64,000 nucleotides of DNA, from assembly GCF_003286085.1 (NCBI RefSeq), contig NW_020825369.1:62001-126000 (forward strand), read 5' to 3'. The notes beneath the pieces are model-generated. The model searched no databases, had not been told where the DNA came from, and saw nothing but the letters and a program-made list of their open reading frames with translations. Origin of the DNA: Drosophila persimilis. Lineage: Eukaryota > Arthropoda > Insecta > Diptera > Drosophilidae. Shown in pieces: positions 26,111-39,494 of this stretch (position 1 is the stretch's first letter; each line of letters begins with the position of its first letter). The translations under genes were made by a program, and so were the position numbers.

Positions 26111-26604
26111 AAAAAATCATTGGAGCTCGTTCGAAAATCCTTTCAAGCTTTTGGTTAAAGTCATATAAAAATCTGCAGAAAACAAAAGCCTTATCAAATG
26201 GAGGGGGAAATTCTTCGTAGAAACCTTGGAACCTTGAGAAAAATGTTTAAAAAAGGTGTTTTCTACAGAGCCTCTAGTTCCGGGAACACCATCGGGAAAT
26301 GGTCCATAAGCAAACATTTAGGTAATCATTAAAAATACTTTCACTTTAAAGCCAAGTACTTTCTGTACTTTCTCCATAAACCATTAAATGTTGTTATGGA
26401 TCGACAGTTTTGTAGCTTTATTTAAGCTGAAATATACAGTCTCCTGCTCTTAGTGTTTCCCTCTTATCCCCAGTCTCCTTGCTGCCCCCTCTCTCCCCAC
26501 TCTCGCTGCCCCACTCACCCCATTTCTTTCGCTCTCTTTCAGTCAATGTTGAGCTGTTCGGAGCATAAAACTTTTCAATAAAGTTGCAAGCTTAAGCCTA
26601 ATCG

Positions 26605-26855
26605 CCCACACCATGCCACACACCCACACACCCACAAAGGCACCATCGCACACGCCACACGCCACACACACACACACATCCCCATTTCCGTCCCCAAGCC
26701 ATTTTGTTAACACGCCTCTTTGGACGCAGCTGCAATTTGGTCGTCTTTATGGCTTGACCACACCCATCACACACACACACACACACTGTGGCACACACAC
26801 TGTGGCACACACTCTGTGGCTCTGTGGCACTGTGGCACACTCCCCCACTTTATGG
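26605..26855 (+). repeat. CA-rich complex microsatellite, GTGGCACACAC units
   Basis: Blocks of CACACA alternate with GTGGCACACACTGTGGC-type units (26788-26850). Confidence 0.75.
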
Positions 26856-26998
26856 CCATGGCCATAAAACGTTGCAATGTCCATCGGCCATGTTTCATAG
26901 CATACATTGGAGGCGGATTCTATCGGGGGATTCGCGATTCCTTCTGCCTTAATTTCCCTGCCCCCATGCCCCTACCTCATGCCCCTGCCATCGCTTAC

Positions 26999-28064
26999 CT
27001 AAACTCCGCTTGACCGTGGCACGTGGCTTGTTGCTGCCGCTGTTCAATGTGACCGCTATGGTGGCCGTTGTCCGTGGCTTTCCACCATTTCCATTTGCAC
27101 CTCCGCCTCCACTGATGCCAGCTGAAAGTTTGCCAACAATTGGAAATGGTTTCTGCTGCCGCATCGGCATTGGCATCGGTATCGGTGTCGTGGCCATCAG
27201 CGACTGTCTCTGAAGCTGAATCTGCGTCTGGCTGGGTGTCCTGGTTTGTGTCTGCGTCTGTGTCTGCGTCTGCGTCTGCGTCTCATGGTTACTGCCACTG
27301 CCACTGCCACAGGCACTGCTGCTTGTGGCACTGGGCAAGGCCGAGGTGGACACCGATGTGCTGGATCGCTTATATCCTTCGGTGAGGAAGGCCGGCGGCG
27401 GTGTGATTGGCGGCGCCGGTATGCACATGTGTTCATCCACGGGAGAGCTGGCGGCCGTAGACGGGGCTGTGATGCATTCCCTCAGCCGCAGTCCTCCAGC
27501 CACGGGCTTCAGTTGGTGGCAAGTGCTGCTGCAGCCGCTGTTGCTGTGGCCACTGTGGCTCGTGTGGCCACTGTGGCTCGTGTGACCGCTGTGGCTGCTG
27601 GAGGGCATTGGCATTGTCGGCGGTGTTGTCGTCTCATTGCAGTAGAGCTCCAGGTGATGCTTATCGCAGCGTCGCCTCCGCCGTATGTTCGGGGCAATTG
27701 TCTTCATTTTGGTTGAGCTGCCGCTGCCATTTGTGGCGCCACCGTTTTGATTCCCGGATCCGGCGGATGCAGCAGCCGCCTGGCGATTGATTGACGGTAC
27801 GCCGTCTTTGGAATTTAAACGGATATAATGCACACGAAAGATGCGTACTTCGGGCTGTTTGCCACCCTGTTGCTGTTGCTGTTGCTGCTGCAGCTGCTGT
27901 TGCTTCTGCTGCTGATGCTGTTGCAGGTACTCCTTGTAGGTCTGCTTGCGCTGCTGTGGCAGCTGTTGGTGGCGCAACTGCTGCTGCAACTGCTGTTGCT
28001 GCTTGTGGAGTGTCTCCTGTTGCTGCTGCTGATGCTGCTGCTCTTGTTGCAAGATCTGTTTCTC

Positions 28065-28097
<33 letters not shown>

Positions 28098-28133
28098 CTG
28101 CTGATGACTGCAGGCTGTTTCGTATTGCAGCAT
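26999..28133 (-). CDS. CG32264: PHACTR-family gene, alternative first coding exon (polyQ N-terminus)
   Basis: Minus-strand frame from ATG at 28133 (MLQYETACSH, then a long Gln-rich region coded by mixed CAG and CAA). Complex blocks follow (VRIFRVHYIRLNSKDGVPS; KTIAPNIRRRRRCDKHHLEL), then HSGHTS repeats, a Pro/Ser-rich stretch, a QTQTQT run and GSNKPRATVKRSL. It ends at a good donor, TTAG|GTAAGC (26997-26998). The 1135 nt are 378 codons plus one base: phase 1, matching exon 1356-1616 and giving Glu at the joint. No convincing acceptor precedes it: the frame runs back only to a TAG reached through AT-rich sequence without a pyrimidine tract. I therefore read it as a first exon with its own promoter, making an isoform without the N-terminal RPEL motif. 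It could instead belong to an unrelated minus-strand gene. Family membership rests on phase and position only. Confidence 0.6.
27850..28100 (-). repeat. CAG/CAA trinucleotide tract inside coding exon
   Basis: Encodes the polyglutamine region of the alternative first exon. Codons are a CAG/CAA mix with interruptions (Leu, His, Arg, Lys), unlike the pure CAG run at 62501-62555. Confidence 0.85.
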
Positions 28134-29400
28134 TTGTGTGGCCTCGAAAGTGGTATTTGATTTGTATGTCTTTTTATTACAGATCTATTTATTGTTGTAA
28201 ATATATCGCCCCAAAGTCGGCTCAAACATGTATATATATATATATAGCTTTGATCTTTGATAAATTTTATAGAAAATAGTAACTTTTATGCATATATATA
28301 TGTATATATATAGTATATATCGTGTGTATATAATATATTCTGGATATATATATCTGTTTTGTATTTGTATTTGTAGTGTTTTTTTGTTTTTTTTTTTTTC
28401 AATAAATGGAAGCTTTCAATTGCTGCGTTTTGTATCTTTTGTGTTCCTTCTTTTCTTTGCTTCGGTTTGGTTTTAGTTTTGCTCTTTCCCAGCGTTGCTT
28501 AGCTATCTTGCTATATGTTTTGCTCCTCGTTACTCGTTACTTTTATTGTTGCTGCTTTGGCGTTTCGTATTGTAATTAACAATTATTTACCTATTTAGTT
28601 GACTTTGTTGCTCTGTTGCTTGGCTAAATATTTATTTTTAATTTTCTTTTAAAAATATGTTTTTTCTTTTTATTTGGTATTTTTGTTCAACGTTCAAACT
28701 GTAAGCGTTCTTTTTTGGTATTTTTATTGAATATTTATATATATATATATATATGTATATAGGTATTTCTATTGTTTAAAATTGATTTTTTTTTCACATT
28801 TTATGTTTTGTTTTTAGTGTTTATTTGTTTGAAAGCCTCTTTAACTGCTTTTGTCTTTTTTGTTTTGCTTGTAGATAAATATATCTGGTATATCTGTATA
28901 ATTATGTGGTATATATATATAGTATTTTAGCTGTTTAGTTTACGTTTTGTTTATAGTTAATCCTTTTGTATAGTAGAACAACCGACCCGTAGTTGACGTT
29001 AATTTGCAAGAGTTTTGTTAACCGTTTAAGTAGATGCCTCCGTTGTGATTTCCTCTTCGTTAAAATCTTAGTTTTTGTTGGTATTTTTCATAGTATTTAT
29101 TGTAGATTTGGATTTGATGTTGCAGGAAACACAATACCTTTCTTATTCCGTATTTTTTTTTGGTATTTTTGTTGGTATTTTTTTGTAGATTCGGATTTGA
29201 TGTTGCAGGAAACACAATACCTTTCTTATTTCGTATTATTTTTGGTATTTTTTTTTTTTTTTTTGTATTTTTTGTAGATTTGCAGGAAACACAATGTTTA
29301 GTATGTTTTTGGTTTTTTTTTTTTTGTATAGTAACTTTTCAATGTCTCTTCTTCTTTTCGGATATTTCTTTCTGTTTTGAAAGAAAAACAAATAAAAAAT
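28134..29400 (-). other. Probable 5' UTR / promoter region of the alternative first exon
   Basis: AT-rich, T-biased on the plus strand (A-rich in the sense direction), with TATATATA tracts at 28229-28246, 28295-28312 and 28738-28754. No core promoter could be fixed. It also contains the 83-bp duplication at 29101-29305. Confidence 0.35.
29101..29310. repeat. 83-bp tandem repeat, two and a half copies
   Basis: TGTAGATT(T/C)GGATTTGATG, then TTGCAGGAAACACAATACC, TTTCTTATT and T-rich GGTATTTTT, starts at 29101 and 29184. A truncated third copy starts at 29273 (TGTAGATT joined directly to TGCAGGAAACACAAT). Confidence 0.85.
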
Positions 29401-29814
29401 AATCGAAAATACTTAAATCTTCTTTGCGAGATTTTCCGTTTCCTAGAGGTTTTCCCGCGAGTGTTTTTGTGTCACGCCCCCTCCCCTGGCCTCATGGAAA
29501 TTGCTAATCAAACAAATGACTCTGGGGGAACGAGACGAGGCATGCCACAGCAGACAGCAGCACTCTCCAAGCCTCGATTCCTAATGCTATTATGTAAATG
29601 TTTTTGGCAACCAAAAAATTAATGGTTCAAAGGCGAATGAAAAAGTTGAGGAAGGCCAACAACAAAAATTCACAAAAAAAAAAAAAAAGAGGAGTAGCTA
29701 TTGGATGCCAAATATTGATGGATTGAGGGGTTGAGTGTCGGTTGGGCTTGGTGTTGTGGCATATTGATGCTGCCACTGAAACGTGACTGAAATGTCTGAA
29801 ATGTTTTGCAATTA

Positions 29815-29820
<6 letters not shown>

Positions 29821-29853
<33 letters not shown>
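29821..29853 (+). repeat. (AG)16 microsatellite
   Basis: Pure AG run. Confidence 0.95.
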
Positions 29854-29854
<1 letters not shown>

Positions 29855-30999
29855 GGAAAGTGCAAAGAGATAATGTAATTTTGATGTTATTTGCGGTTTC
29901 GATGGGAATTCAATTATGAGAAGAGGTCTCTGTCTCGGTCTCGCTCTCTGTTCCATATGCTGGGTCGCAAGACAGAAACAGAGACAAATGAGGCATGCAA
30001 TCAAGCAGAGAAATGTCCTGTCATCGCACTCCACTTATCCTCAATCGTTGTCCTAGGCGACAGTTATATATATATATATAAAAAAAAAAGAATATATATA
30101 CAATATATATGGGAGATGCTGTTGGCAGCAGCTGTTCCTTTTTTTTTTGTGTTCATTTGGTGGCCTGGGGCATGCCTCTGGCAGGGCTATCGAGTTGCCT
30201 GCGCAATAAGCCAATCAATTCAGTGTCAGATGAACTGCTTCATTAATTTCACTTGCACGAAGCCCCAAAAAGCTGCACGGGGGCGGGTAAATGGAAAGCG
30301 AAGAAAGAATTATGCCAGAGCATGCCACAAAAGTCACGTAAGCTTCTTGCGGGGTCGTGGGCATGTGGCAGCAACAAAAAAGCCTATGCTTAGCGCTTTT
30401 TTTCCCCCCCTATTGGGATTCCAGGACCCCAAAAGAGCCTCTGAAGGAAATACAGTTGCTCCCTCTCGCTCCTCTCTCCGAAGGACACTCCATCCACAGC
30501 TGCTGCTCCTGTCGGATATCGATGGCCATTTGCTACTTGTTCGCCCCTGTTATCATTTGTGTATCTGAGGGATACACGTGCCTCTCCTCAGGTGCGTAGA
30601 CAGAGCACACAATTTCTCCAAGTAAATAATAATTGTGGAGTGGACGCAGCGGCTAACGATGTGGCATTTTCCACTTGAAGCGACTTTTACTTCCTCTATC
30701 CTTACACATCTATATCCTCCCTCTCTCTCTGTCTCCGTCTCTGTCTCTGTCGCTCCCTCTTCATCTTGGCCCTCGATTGAGCTTCGAATTTCTCTAATTG
30801 CAAAACTTTTTCCATCCCAATCCCCCACAACATGCCACATCCCCATGAATAATGTCTCATGTGAGTGGCTTTCCTTCCTGTTTATTCTCCTCGAAATCAA
30901 ATTGAAATTTTCGGTGATTTACTTTTCTTAGTCGCAAATAAAACTTATAATTGAATGGCAATTTCCCAACAAAGAGGGGCGTGGCACTAAGACTTAGAT

Positions 31000-31007
<8 letters not shown>

Positions 31008-31033
<26 letters not shown>
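31008..31033 (+). repeat. (GT)n microsatellite
   Basis: Follows TATATATAT; pure GT to 31032. Confidence 0.9.
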
Positions 31034-32436
31034 GGTGTTAAAGGAAAAGCTGATGCTCCAAAAAAGCAAATATTTGTTTTCATTATTTCGAATTTATTTT
31101 CTGTGCGTGTGGGGCAAACTTTTCGACAAGTATCTACCACTAATGCGATTAAAGAGCGTACAGTACATATATTAAAAATAGGAAAAACAATCGCTTTCGA
31201 GCGATAATTTGAATTGACTTGCGAATTGGGAAAATCTAGTGATTTGGGGGATTATTGGGTGAAGAGGATTAATATTATTTATACATTTCTGTATAACAAT
31301 TGCAAGTGAAAGCAATTTTCCAATTTCGGTTTAAATTCAGAGTTTTCAAAATTTAAAGAATGTTCAGATACATTTTAGCCATTAGAACCTCTGAAAATGG
31401 TTGCATTTTTTGGAAATTAATTATTTACAAAGTAAAGATTGTTGAAATATTTTCTTGTAATTTTGATTCAATTTCTACGAAATTTGTTGAAGAAAGTTGT
31501 ACTATTATTTAGTTTTGAAAAACATTGACATTTAATAATTTTAACACAAATTTCTACAACAATTTCCGTAACACTTTCCTGCAAATCTCTCGTCAAAAAC
31601 CTTTTGAAAACCAGAGGAGAATCAGCTTTGACTCAAACAAAGATTTTCCCATCTTTAAAACGCCTCATTTTCACGCACAATTTCCCTTACGTTTTCACGA
31701 TTTTTCTTTTTGTTATTTCAATGCACACAAATGTTAAGCTTTTATTTTATTTCGTTTGTCATTTGCATAAATTACGCATAAAAATACACTCAAATTTGTT
31801 TACAACAGCAAAAAAAAAATTATACAAAAAAATACAATTTTGGATTTTCATTGTCGGGTGGAAAAACACCTTGACTTTGTGCCTTGGATATTTCGGCTAT
31901 GCTCTGCTCCGCCTCCGATCCTCTTTTCTTTTATTTATTTTTTTTTTTTTTTTTTGGGTGTGAAAGAGTCAATGCACTTGCTGTTTAATTTTCAAATTTA
32001 TGATGCACTCTCTCTCTCTCTCCTTCTCTTCTGAGAGAATTATTTTATTTATTTTCGCAAATAATAAAAAAAAAAATATCATAAAAACGTAGGCCACATA
32101 TTTTTTGGTGCGGACATAAAAATTGTTAAATTAACTTTTTCACACACACACACACACATACAAACACACACAGTTTAGCAACTCGTAAAAAAAAAGATGG
32201 AGGAAATTACCAAAAATCAGTAACGTTTTGGGGGGTGTGTGGATTGGGGGGACGGTTATCCGAGGGAAAATTCAAGCGGGGGGGGGAAGGGAAAGAGAAA
32301 AAACAACTCAATGAAAAACCGAAAAGTCGCGTTGGATTCTTCGTATCACATCACAGATGTTTCGTTGCTAATTTTTGTTGATACAAATGTCTTGTGTCTT
32401 TTTGTGGCGCTTTTTAGTTGAGAATGTTTTGTTCGT

Positions 32437-32469
32437 GTTGCACGTTGCACGTTGCACGTTGCACGTTGC
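32437..32469 (+). repeat. GTTGCAC heptamer repeat
   Basis: Four and a half perfect 7-bp units followed by CTG triplets. Confidence 0.9.
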
Positions 32470-33966
32470 TGCTACTGCTGCTGCTGCTCGATCTCTGCTG
32501 TGTCTCTTGTCCAAATGTTTCTTGAGGTTCTTGTGCTTTGGGGACTGTGTGCTGTTGCGGCCGACGGGCTCGAGAATTGCCAACAAACTGATGCCAAACG
32601 GAAGCCGTCCAAATGTTTTTCATGACACGGCGACGGCGACGGCAACGGCTATGGCTATGGCTATGGCTATGGCTACGGCGGCGGCACAGCAGAGCGCGCA
32701 AACAAGCAGCGACAGCGACGCGAAACCACACACAGAGGACGCATCGTGCCACCCAAGACAAGTGGAGACGACACCACCAAAGGCGGCAGCAGCAGCAGCA
32801 GCGACAGCGACAGCGGCAGCATCAGCCGCTGATAAGAAAAAAGAGAGAGCTTTTTCCACCACCAACCAAATGGCAGACAAAGAGAAAGAGACTGTGTATC
32901 CGCTCTTAAAAGAGAACCACTAATGCTGATGCCGCTGCTGCTGCTGCTGCACGTTGGCCTGTCAATTAGCCACAAAATGTTGCAAGACAATGGCGCCACA
33001 AGGCAATTATTAATGACACTTTTCAAGCCTTTGGATGGGCAGGAATGGGGGGCAGAGCATGTCGCCTTTCAATTGAATAATTAAGGAGATTTAACAAAAG
33101 TTTATAATTGAAATTGAAGCCAAAGAGAACGCATTATATAAGGGGATGAAACAAAGGAGAAACTATGGCATAAAATAAAGCACAAACTAAAGGATAAACC
33201 AGCGAGAAGTTGAATCATTGAAGGAGTTAGAGGCACACATTCGAAACACTGATTTCTACATTTCTCCATGCCTCAAATTGTGGTTCAAAGATCGTTCCAT
33301 GTCGATCGAGGGTCCTTCGAGAATTCCCTAGGAATTGTCTGTCCTTGGAGTTCTGGGATATTTGAAGGTTCTTCCACAGCAGGTACATCCAATGCCTTCA
33401 TTCTATCCATAAATTTTATTGGTTTCAGTGGGGTTTATCCTCTAAACTTCAAGGAAGTTTTTTTTTTGTTTGAAAACTTTCTTCTTTATATTGAAATTCA
33501 ATCGAAAATTCATTCTATATTTCCACAATTCACAGAGTATTGCACGATGGTATATTCTGCATTTCTATGGAGAAATATATTCTGGATTTGTTGCTTTTTT
33601 TGTAGCCATTCCATTCTGTATTCCTCTGTATATTATCCCGTAAATATTACGGATATTTTCTCCATCATATTCCTCTTTTCATTCCGAAGAGCATCTCTGA
33701 ACCCAAAAGAATGAAAGAGAAAAAAGCTCTCTCTCTCTCTCGCTCTCTGGCAACAGACAAAAGCTTTTCCTTATCGCTTGCTCTCGCTCTTCCGTTCGCT
33801 GTGGTGGCTGTGTGTGTGTGTGGGTGGGTGTTGGTGTGTGCCTGCTGTGTTTGTTGGCCCGGCTCAATCGAGTCCCTGCCGTGTCCTGGTCCTCGTCATA
33901 GTCCGTCCTGTTCCGTCCGATTCCGTCCGTTTCCCGCTCTGCTCTGCTCCGTTAATGCACAACACA

Positions 33967-33999
<33 letters not shown>
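33967..33999 (+). repeat. (GTC)n / (GAC)n trinucleotide repeat
   Basis: Pure triplets, read as polyD on the minus strand; no supporting gene. Confidence 0.9.
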
Positions 34000-35271
34000 T
34001 GATTGAAATCCACAAATAGGGAGGAATATTGCGGCTGGAGCGGAAGAGGGAGCGGGAGGGAGTGGATGGATGTTTGTTTGTGCGTCAATGCAGCAAATGA
34101 TTCCTTCATTGCCACACACTCCTCTGCCGCTGCTGCTGCTGCTGCAAGTGCCATGTGCCATGTGCCATGGTCATGGCCATGTTCGTCCGTGCCTCATGGC
34201 TATTTGTGGTTGTGTTTGCCTGTTGCACATCCTTCTGCAATCTGCAATTTGCAATTTGCAGCAGCCACAAACCAAAACCAAATAATCAAATATCAAGCAG
34301 CTTTCCCCAAATTCCCCCCCGCCCCCCACGCCACCCCCAATAGCGATATTAAGCATACAATTTGCGAACAATAAAAACCCCAGGCCCGAAACACAACAGC
34401 GGATGAAAGGATGGGCCAAAATGGTAGCGGGTGGCGGGTGGTGGGTGGCGGGTGGCGGCTCTCCTTTTATGGCCGCATTTTCTATAGACCAGAGGGAAAA
34501 CAAGTTGATGAATTATTGTAATTAAGTGGAAAGAAAAGCGCACAAATAGCAGTTTTCCAAGAGAGAGCTAAATTAATACCGGAATGGCTAGGCAGCAGCA
34601 AATTAGTGGAGCCACCAGCCACGTGCCGAGAGCCGGCATTTTTTGGGGGCATTTTTTGGGGGGCAGAGTCATTAGCGAAGTGAAGAGGCCCAAGAGGAAG
34701 GTCTAGATGAGGCCCAGGACAAGGGCCAGGACTGCTCAAAAGCGCCAAAGAATGGCTCCTTAAAGCAGCTGCAGATGGGACCCAAAAAGGAGCTCGAGCG
34801 GTGGCAAAAGTGCCACCATTTTGGTGGCTCTCTGATGAGCAAACACTTCAGTCATATTTTGTGATGGCTACCGAAGCCGACTGTCGCCTCTATTTCCTGG
34901 CTGTCCGCGTCCGCGTCCGCGTCCTTGGCCATGTCCTTGTCGTATTCCTGTGCCTGTGTCAAGCGGCATCATTGTCGCAGCATCACAATTCCAACAAAGA
35001 ATTGAGGCAGCAGGAAGTGGGTCCTGAATGAAGGTTAAAAATAAAGCCCAGGTCCCACAACATTGATTTGTATTGAAAACACATACGCATCCCACGTACT
35101 CTTTAGTCATATTTCCCATCAATGGATGCACCATGGCATCCACACTCGAAGGACACCAACAAACCGAAAGCTAATCAAGGACGTGGGCACGCCTCTTGGG
35201 GAAACCAAATCAAAGTTCATCTCGAATGCGCAACAAATGCGAGGCACACAGATGAGACCTTCCTCCTTCTG

Positions 35272-35323
35272 CTTCTTCGTCTTCTTCTTCTTCTTCTTCT
35301 TCTTCTTCTTCTTCTTCTTCTTC
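35272..35323 (+). repeat. (CTT)n trinucleotide repeat
   Basis: About 17 units, ending CTGCAG. On the plus strand it mimics a strong 3' splice site. Confidence 0.9.
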
Positions 35324-36049
35324 TGCAGGAGGAGAAATCTTTTGTCGGAGAAGGACAGAGCACAAGTTTATGGATTCTTGGCTAAAATATGCGTGGCAGC
35401 CACGCCATACGGGGCGGGGGGGGGGGGGGGGGGGCAGGGACACAGGGTGGTTGCTTAAGGACAGAATAAAGAGACAGCGATATGTTTCGGGGCAAAAGAA
35501 AGAGTCGAGGAGATGTTTCAAAGCGAAACAACGAGTCCGGCAACGAAACGAAAAGGGGGGATACCCAATCTATTTCGGGGGCAGGAGATATGGACAGAAA
35601 GGGAAAGGAAGTAGAGCCAGGGACAGGGACAGCAAAAACTATATGGCGAATGTCCTTCCGTTTACTGTGTTTTCCCTTCCCACCTCCATTCACAAGGTCC
35701 ACCCGATGCAAAGGGAGAAGGGCAGCAGCAGCAGCAGCAGCAGCCGCTGCGGCGGTCGACAGACAACAATCACAAAAAGTATGGCCGCCAGCGGAGGATA
35801 AATTCCAAAGAAAATGAAAAATAAATACCAGAAAATAGCAACAACAAAAGCAACAAGAAAAACAGGAAAAGCAACAGCAGAAAATGCAATTGAAAATTGC
35901 TGCCGCAAAAAAGAAAGGGAAAAAGAAACACATAAGAAAAAAACAGGGAAAAAAAACACCCACAACAAAATATTTCCCAAAAAAAAAAGAAGTTGTAAAA
36001 AAAAAACCAAAATAAGCAGTTACAAAAAAAATTATTTATAACATAAAAT

Positions 36050-36470
36050 ACCCAAAAAAGTAAAACAACTAAAAAATACCAGCATACATAAATACCCCAC
36101 AAAATGGATAAAAAATTAAATAGCAAAATAAATATTTATCTAAAAAATAAACATAATAAAATAATACGAAAAAATACCAGAATTTATAACTACTCAAAAC
36201 GTGGGAAAAAAATTAAATAAAAAAATAAATATTTATTTTAAACAAATATCGAAAAAAATAAGCAATACAAGAATACATAAATACCCAACAAGATGGATAA
36301 AAAATGAAATAGAAAAATAAATATTTACTACAAAAAAAATACTAAAACACTGCCAGAGTACGTAAAGACTCAAAAAGTGGCTAAAAAATAAAATAGAAAA
36401 ATAAATATTTAGTCAAACACAAGTAAATACAAAAACAATGCCAGAATACATAAATACTCAAATAGTGAAT
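36050..36470 (+). repeat. AT-rich tandem repeat, about 83-97 bp
   Basis: Each unit has CCAGAATACATAAATAC(T/C)C, an A-rich GTGG/ATGG AAAAAT segment and AATAAATATTTA. The last word recurs near 36126, 36222, 36317 and 36401. Four to five diverged copies. Confidence 0.7.
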
Positions 36471-36685
36471 ACAAAAATACAAAAATAACCACTTAAAAAG
36501 GCTAAAAATACGTAAATACATGAATACCAAATAAAAATAAGTAAAGCAAACAAAGGATACCAAAATAAATATTCAAAAAATAAAAAGGGAGAGAAGTAAC
36601 TAAAAAATAAAACCAATACAAAAGAAGAACTGCTTACATAATCACAAAAATACACGCACACGCAGTTAGAAAGAGACGGAGAGAG

Positions 36686-36690
<5 letters not shown>

Positions 36691-36737
<47 letters not shown>
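36691..36737 (+). repeat. (GA)n microsatellite
   Basis: 47 bp of GA; candidate GAGA-factor cluster next to the promoter-like segment that follows. Confidence 0.95.
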
Positions 36738-36739
<2 letters not shown>

Positions 36740-39461
36740 AGGGGGTGGTATTAGAGGGAGACAGTGCTATACGCTTTCCCACGGGGGAGAGCGAGAGAGA
36801 GAGTGCGAGCCTTGAAGCGCCTCTGAACTTGGATTTTCAATGTTTTGTGCGAGACTTGAACTTGAAATCGCTTTTCGCCGACAGCACAGTGGTCGCTCGC
36901 ACGTGCTGGCAAAAGCTCGCCCTCAAAGCTCTCTCCGTTCTCTCTCTTAGTTGCTCTCTTAAATTGCCACTTGACTTTCTCTTGCGCTCTCTTTTCGACA
37001 GTTTTTGTTCCATTTAAAATGCAAGTGACGCAAGTTATCAAAAATTTATCCACAAACAGAGCAAAAGCTGGAGCGAATGGGGGGGGGAGAGTGTTGCTGG
37101 GGGGGGAAGCAACAGGAATAAACAATTGTCTGCGGGTCCTCGGATGAGTTAGCACACTTTCTACCCCTCGCCCCCCCATCTCCCTTTCTTGGGGGGAAAA
37201 ACTATTTTAGTTCCATAATTTGTGATAGTATCCTTTTTTTTTCAAGGATGCAAACAGGTTGTTTGCCAACAAACGAAAGACAAAAGCCTGCCCCGAGGTG
37301 GAAAAGCTGGTGTCCTCTGCAATTTTCAGCTAGTTTAAGCCGGGCTAACGGGGCGTATGCCCTCATAATATTCATAAGCCTCACACAGAGAGAGGGAGAG
37401 GGAGAGGGAGACCGAGCAGAGTTTGAGAAATCTTCTTTGTGCTGAGAGAGCGTGGGTGCAAAGAGCAGAGAGCAGAGAGCGCCAACGAATTGGCCAAATT
37501 AAATTTTAATAATTAAATGCAGCCAAAGGAAGGATTTTCTTTGCCACGCCCACACCAAGACGCCAAGAAGCCGGCAGGGGGAAGGTCCGTGGCACGTGCA
37601 AAAATTTGCATTCGAAATTTGGTTAAGAAACAGGGCCGTGGGACGCCCCAAAAAAACGGAAAGCTGAGCTTCTTTCGAGCACATGCCGTTGCATAAATAA
37701 AATCGCTTTAACAGACTCCGCCCCCCGCCCTACCCGATTACGAATGACAATGACAACGTCAACGGATGATGCGGATGATGTGGATGACTGCCACAAGGCA
37801 GGCGGCACTGTCAACGTTTGATTGAATGGACCCGCTTTACCATCGCAATGGCAGTCCGTTCCTCAATCGGATCCCCGGAGGGTCCGTCATCGAGAGGGAG
37901 GGCATTTGCATAAGACTTTGCAGGGGACTCATACAATGGTCAAAAGGTACGAACGGTGGAGTATTGACAGGCCTCCTGGCCCTGGAACGAAGAAAATCCG
38001 CTTCAGTTTGGGGCAAAAAGTGTCTCAGGGAAGAGAGGAAGCCCCAAGAAATTCGGAATTTTTGCGTGGGTGCAAAGCAAAGCCCGTGATGAGGGAGGGC
38101 TCGAAGCGGAAAATCTGTTAGCGAGAGTATAAGTAAATCATGTAAATCAAAAGAAGCAAATCCATGCATGTAAGAGGCAAATACAGGCACGCTCTTTGCC
38201 TTCTCAATTGATTGCAAATTAATGTGAAATTATTTGGAATTTAGGATCCAAGGACAACAAAGGATACAAGATATCAGTGTACTCTAGCATTCCGAGAAAT
38301 GTTTTCATAGTTTATTTCCAGGTAAAACCTCGAACTGTATCTCCAAAAATCACAGAAAACTTCTCCCTCCTTCAGGCATTATGGCTTTCTCTTTCAAAAG
38401 TCACTTGAATACGGTCGCAAATCATAAATAAATATATATCATCCCGGGGAGCTATGGTTATTCCCGGAATCTATCCTCCAGGCAAAAGCTTTGGATAAAC
38501 TATGAGCAAGTGGAAAGTATCCTTGGGAGTGGGAGCGGAAGGCGGGGGCGCCCGCAAGTAATTCATTTTTATGAGCTGCCACAACTTGTTGGCTCTGTGG
38601 CTCCTTAGCCGCTTGGACATTTCGGGGCTTAACGAAAACAAATGATAATCAAGAAAAAAGGAAATGGGAAAAGGGAAAAAGGGAAAAAGGGAAAATGGCA
38701 TGCAAATCTAGACGGGGAAAACCACAGCAGAAAAAATCTTGAAAAATACCCACGAAAACCTCAAGAAAGCAAAGCACAAAAGCAGAAAATAAAAATAAAA
38801 ATAAACTAAGTCCTTGTCATGGCCAAGGTTGTCTACCTTCTCGGTTGGTTGGTGGTGCCACAATGTTGCAACCTTCGCCTGACCAGACGCAGGCACTCAC
38901 CAACACACAAACATTCGCTCACAGACGGAACAATGGATTCCGGCGACAAACAACGGAAGTCCTGCAGACAGACAGAAAGAGAGATATGCAACACACAAAA
39001 TACTACTGGGGCAGTAAATAGTCAAAAAAGAAAGAGCAGGAGACAGGACGACAGGACGGGAGGACACTGCAGACAAGTCCAAGGATAATCCGCCTCATAA
39101 TTAACTTTCTCAACGACATGTCGAATGTTGCAAAACTGAAATTGAAATTGCCCCCACCTTCACCTCCCCTCCCCCCCACACACACAAAAAAAGAAGGGAA
39201 TATAAATCAAAAAGGGGGGGATGGCACAATGTGGCACAAAGAACGAGAGATTGTTGCACAAAAATGCGTTGTAATTGCCCCGAAATCAAATGGCCGTAAT
39301 TTACGTTGACAGGCGAAAAGGACGGACGAAAGGACAGTCCATAACAGCAGGAGCTCTCAGGCAGGAGCTGCTCGAAGCAACAACTACAACATTTATTTAT
39401 GCAAATCTCGTTCTAGGCTTCAGGACCCGAAATGTGACTACTACGTGTGTCCTCAGTGTCC

Positions 39462-39494
<33 letters not shown>

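Larger units (their letters stand above)
21751..26998. other. Intronic, no gene seen: minisatellite and AT-rich tract
   Basis: Contains the minisatellite at 23065-23535 and an A/T-rich tract at 25675-26110. A CA-rich microsatellite region (26611-26850) and ordinary intron sequence make up the rest. Confidence 0.55.

Noticed and set aside
32375-32923. 182-codon plus-strand frame with Ala/Thr-rich middle
   Set aside because: Driven by GTTGCAC, GGCGAC, GGCTAT and GCA repeats; no conserved motif or promoter. The C-terminal part is somewhat protein-like, so rejection is not absolute.
35272-35329. Strong plus-strand 3' splice site look-alike, (CTT)n followed by CTGCAG|G
   Set aside because: The pyrimidine tract is a trinucleotide microsatellite, no coding frame with a donor follows, and the host gene is on the other strand.
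36751-37179. 142-codon minus frame over the GAGA segment
   Set aside because: No splice signals or recognisable domain; the segment looks more like promoter or leader sequence.
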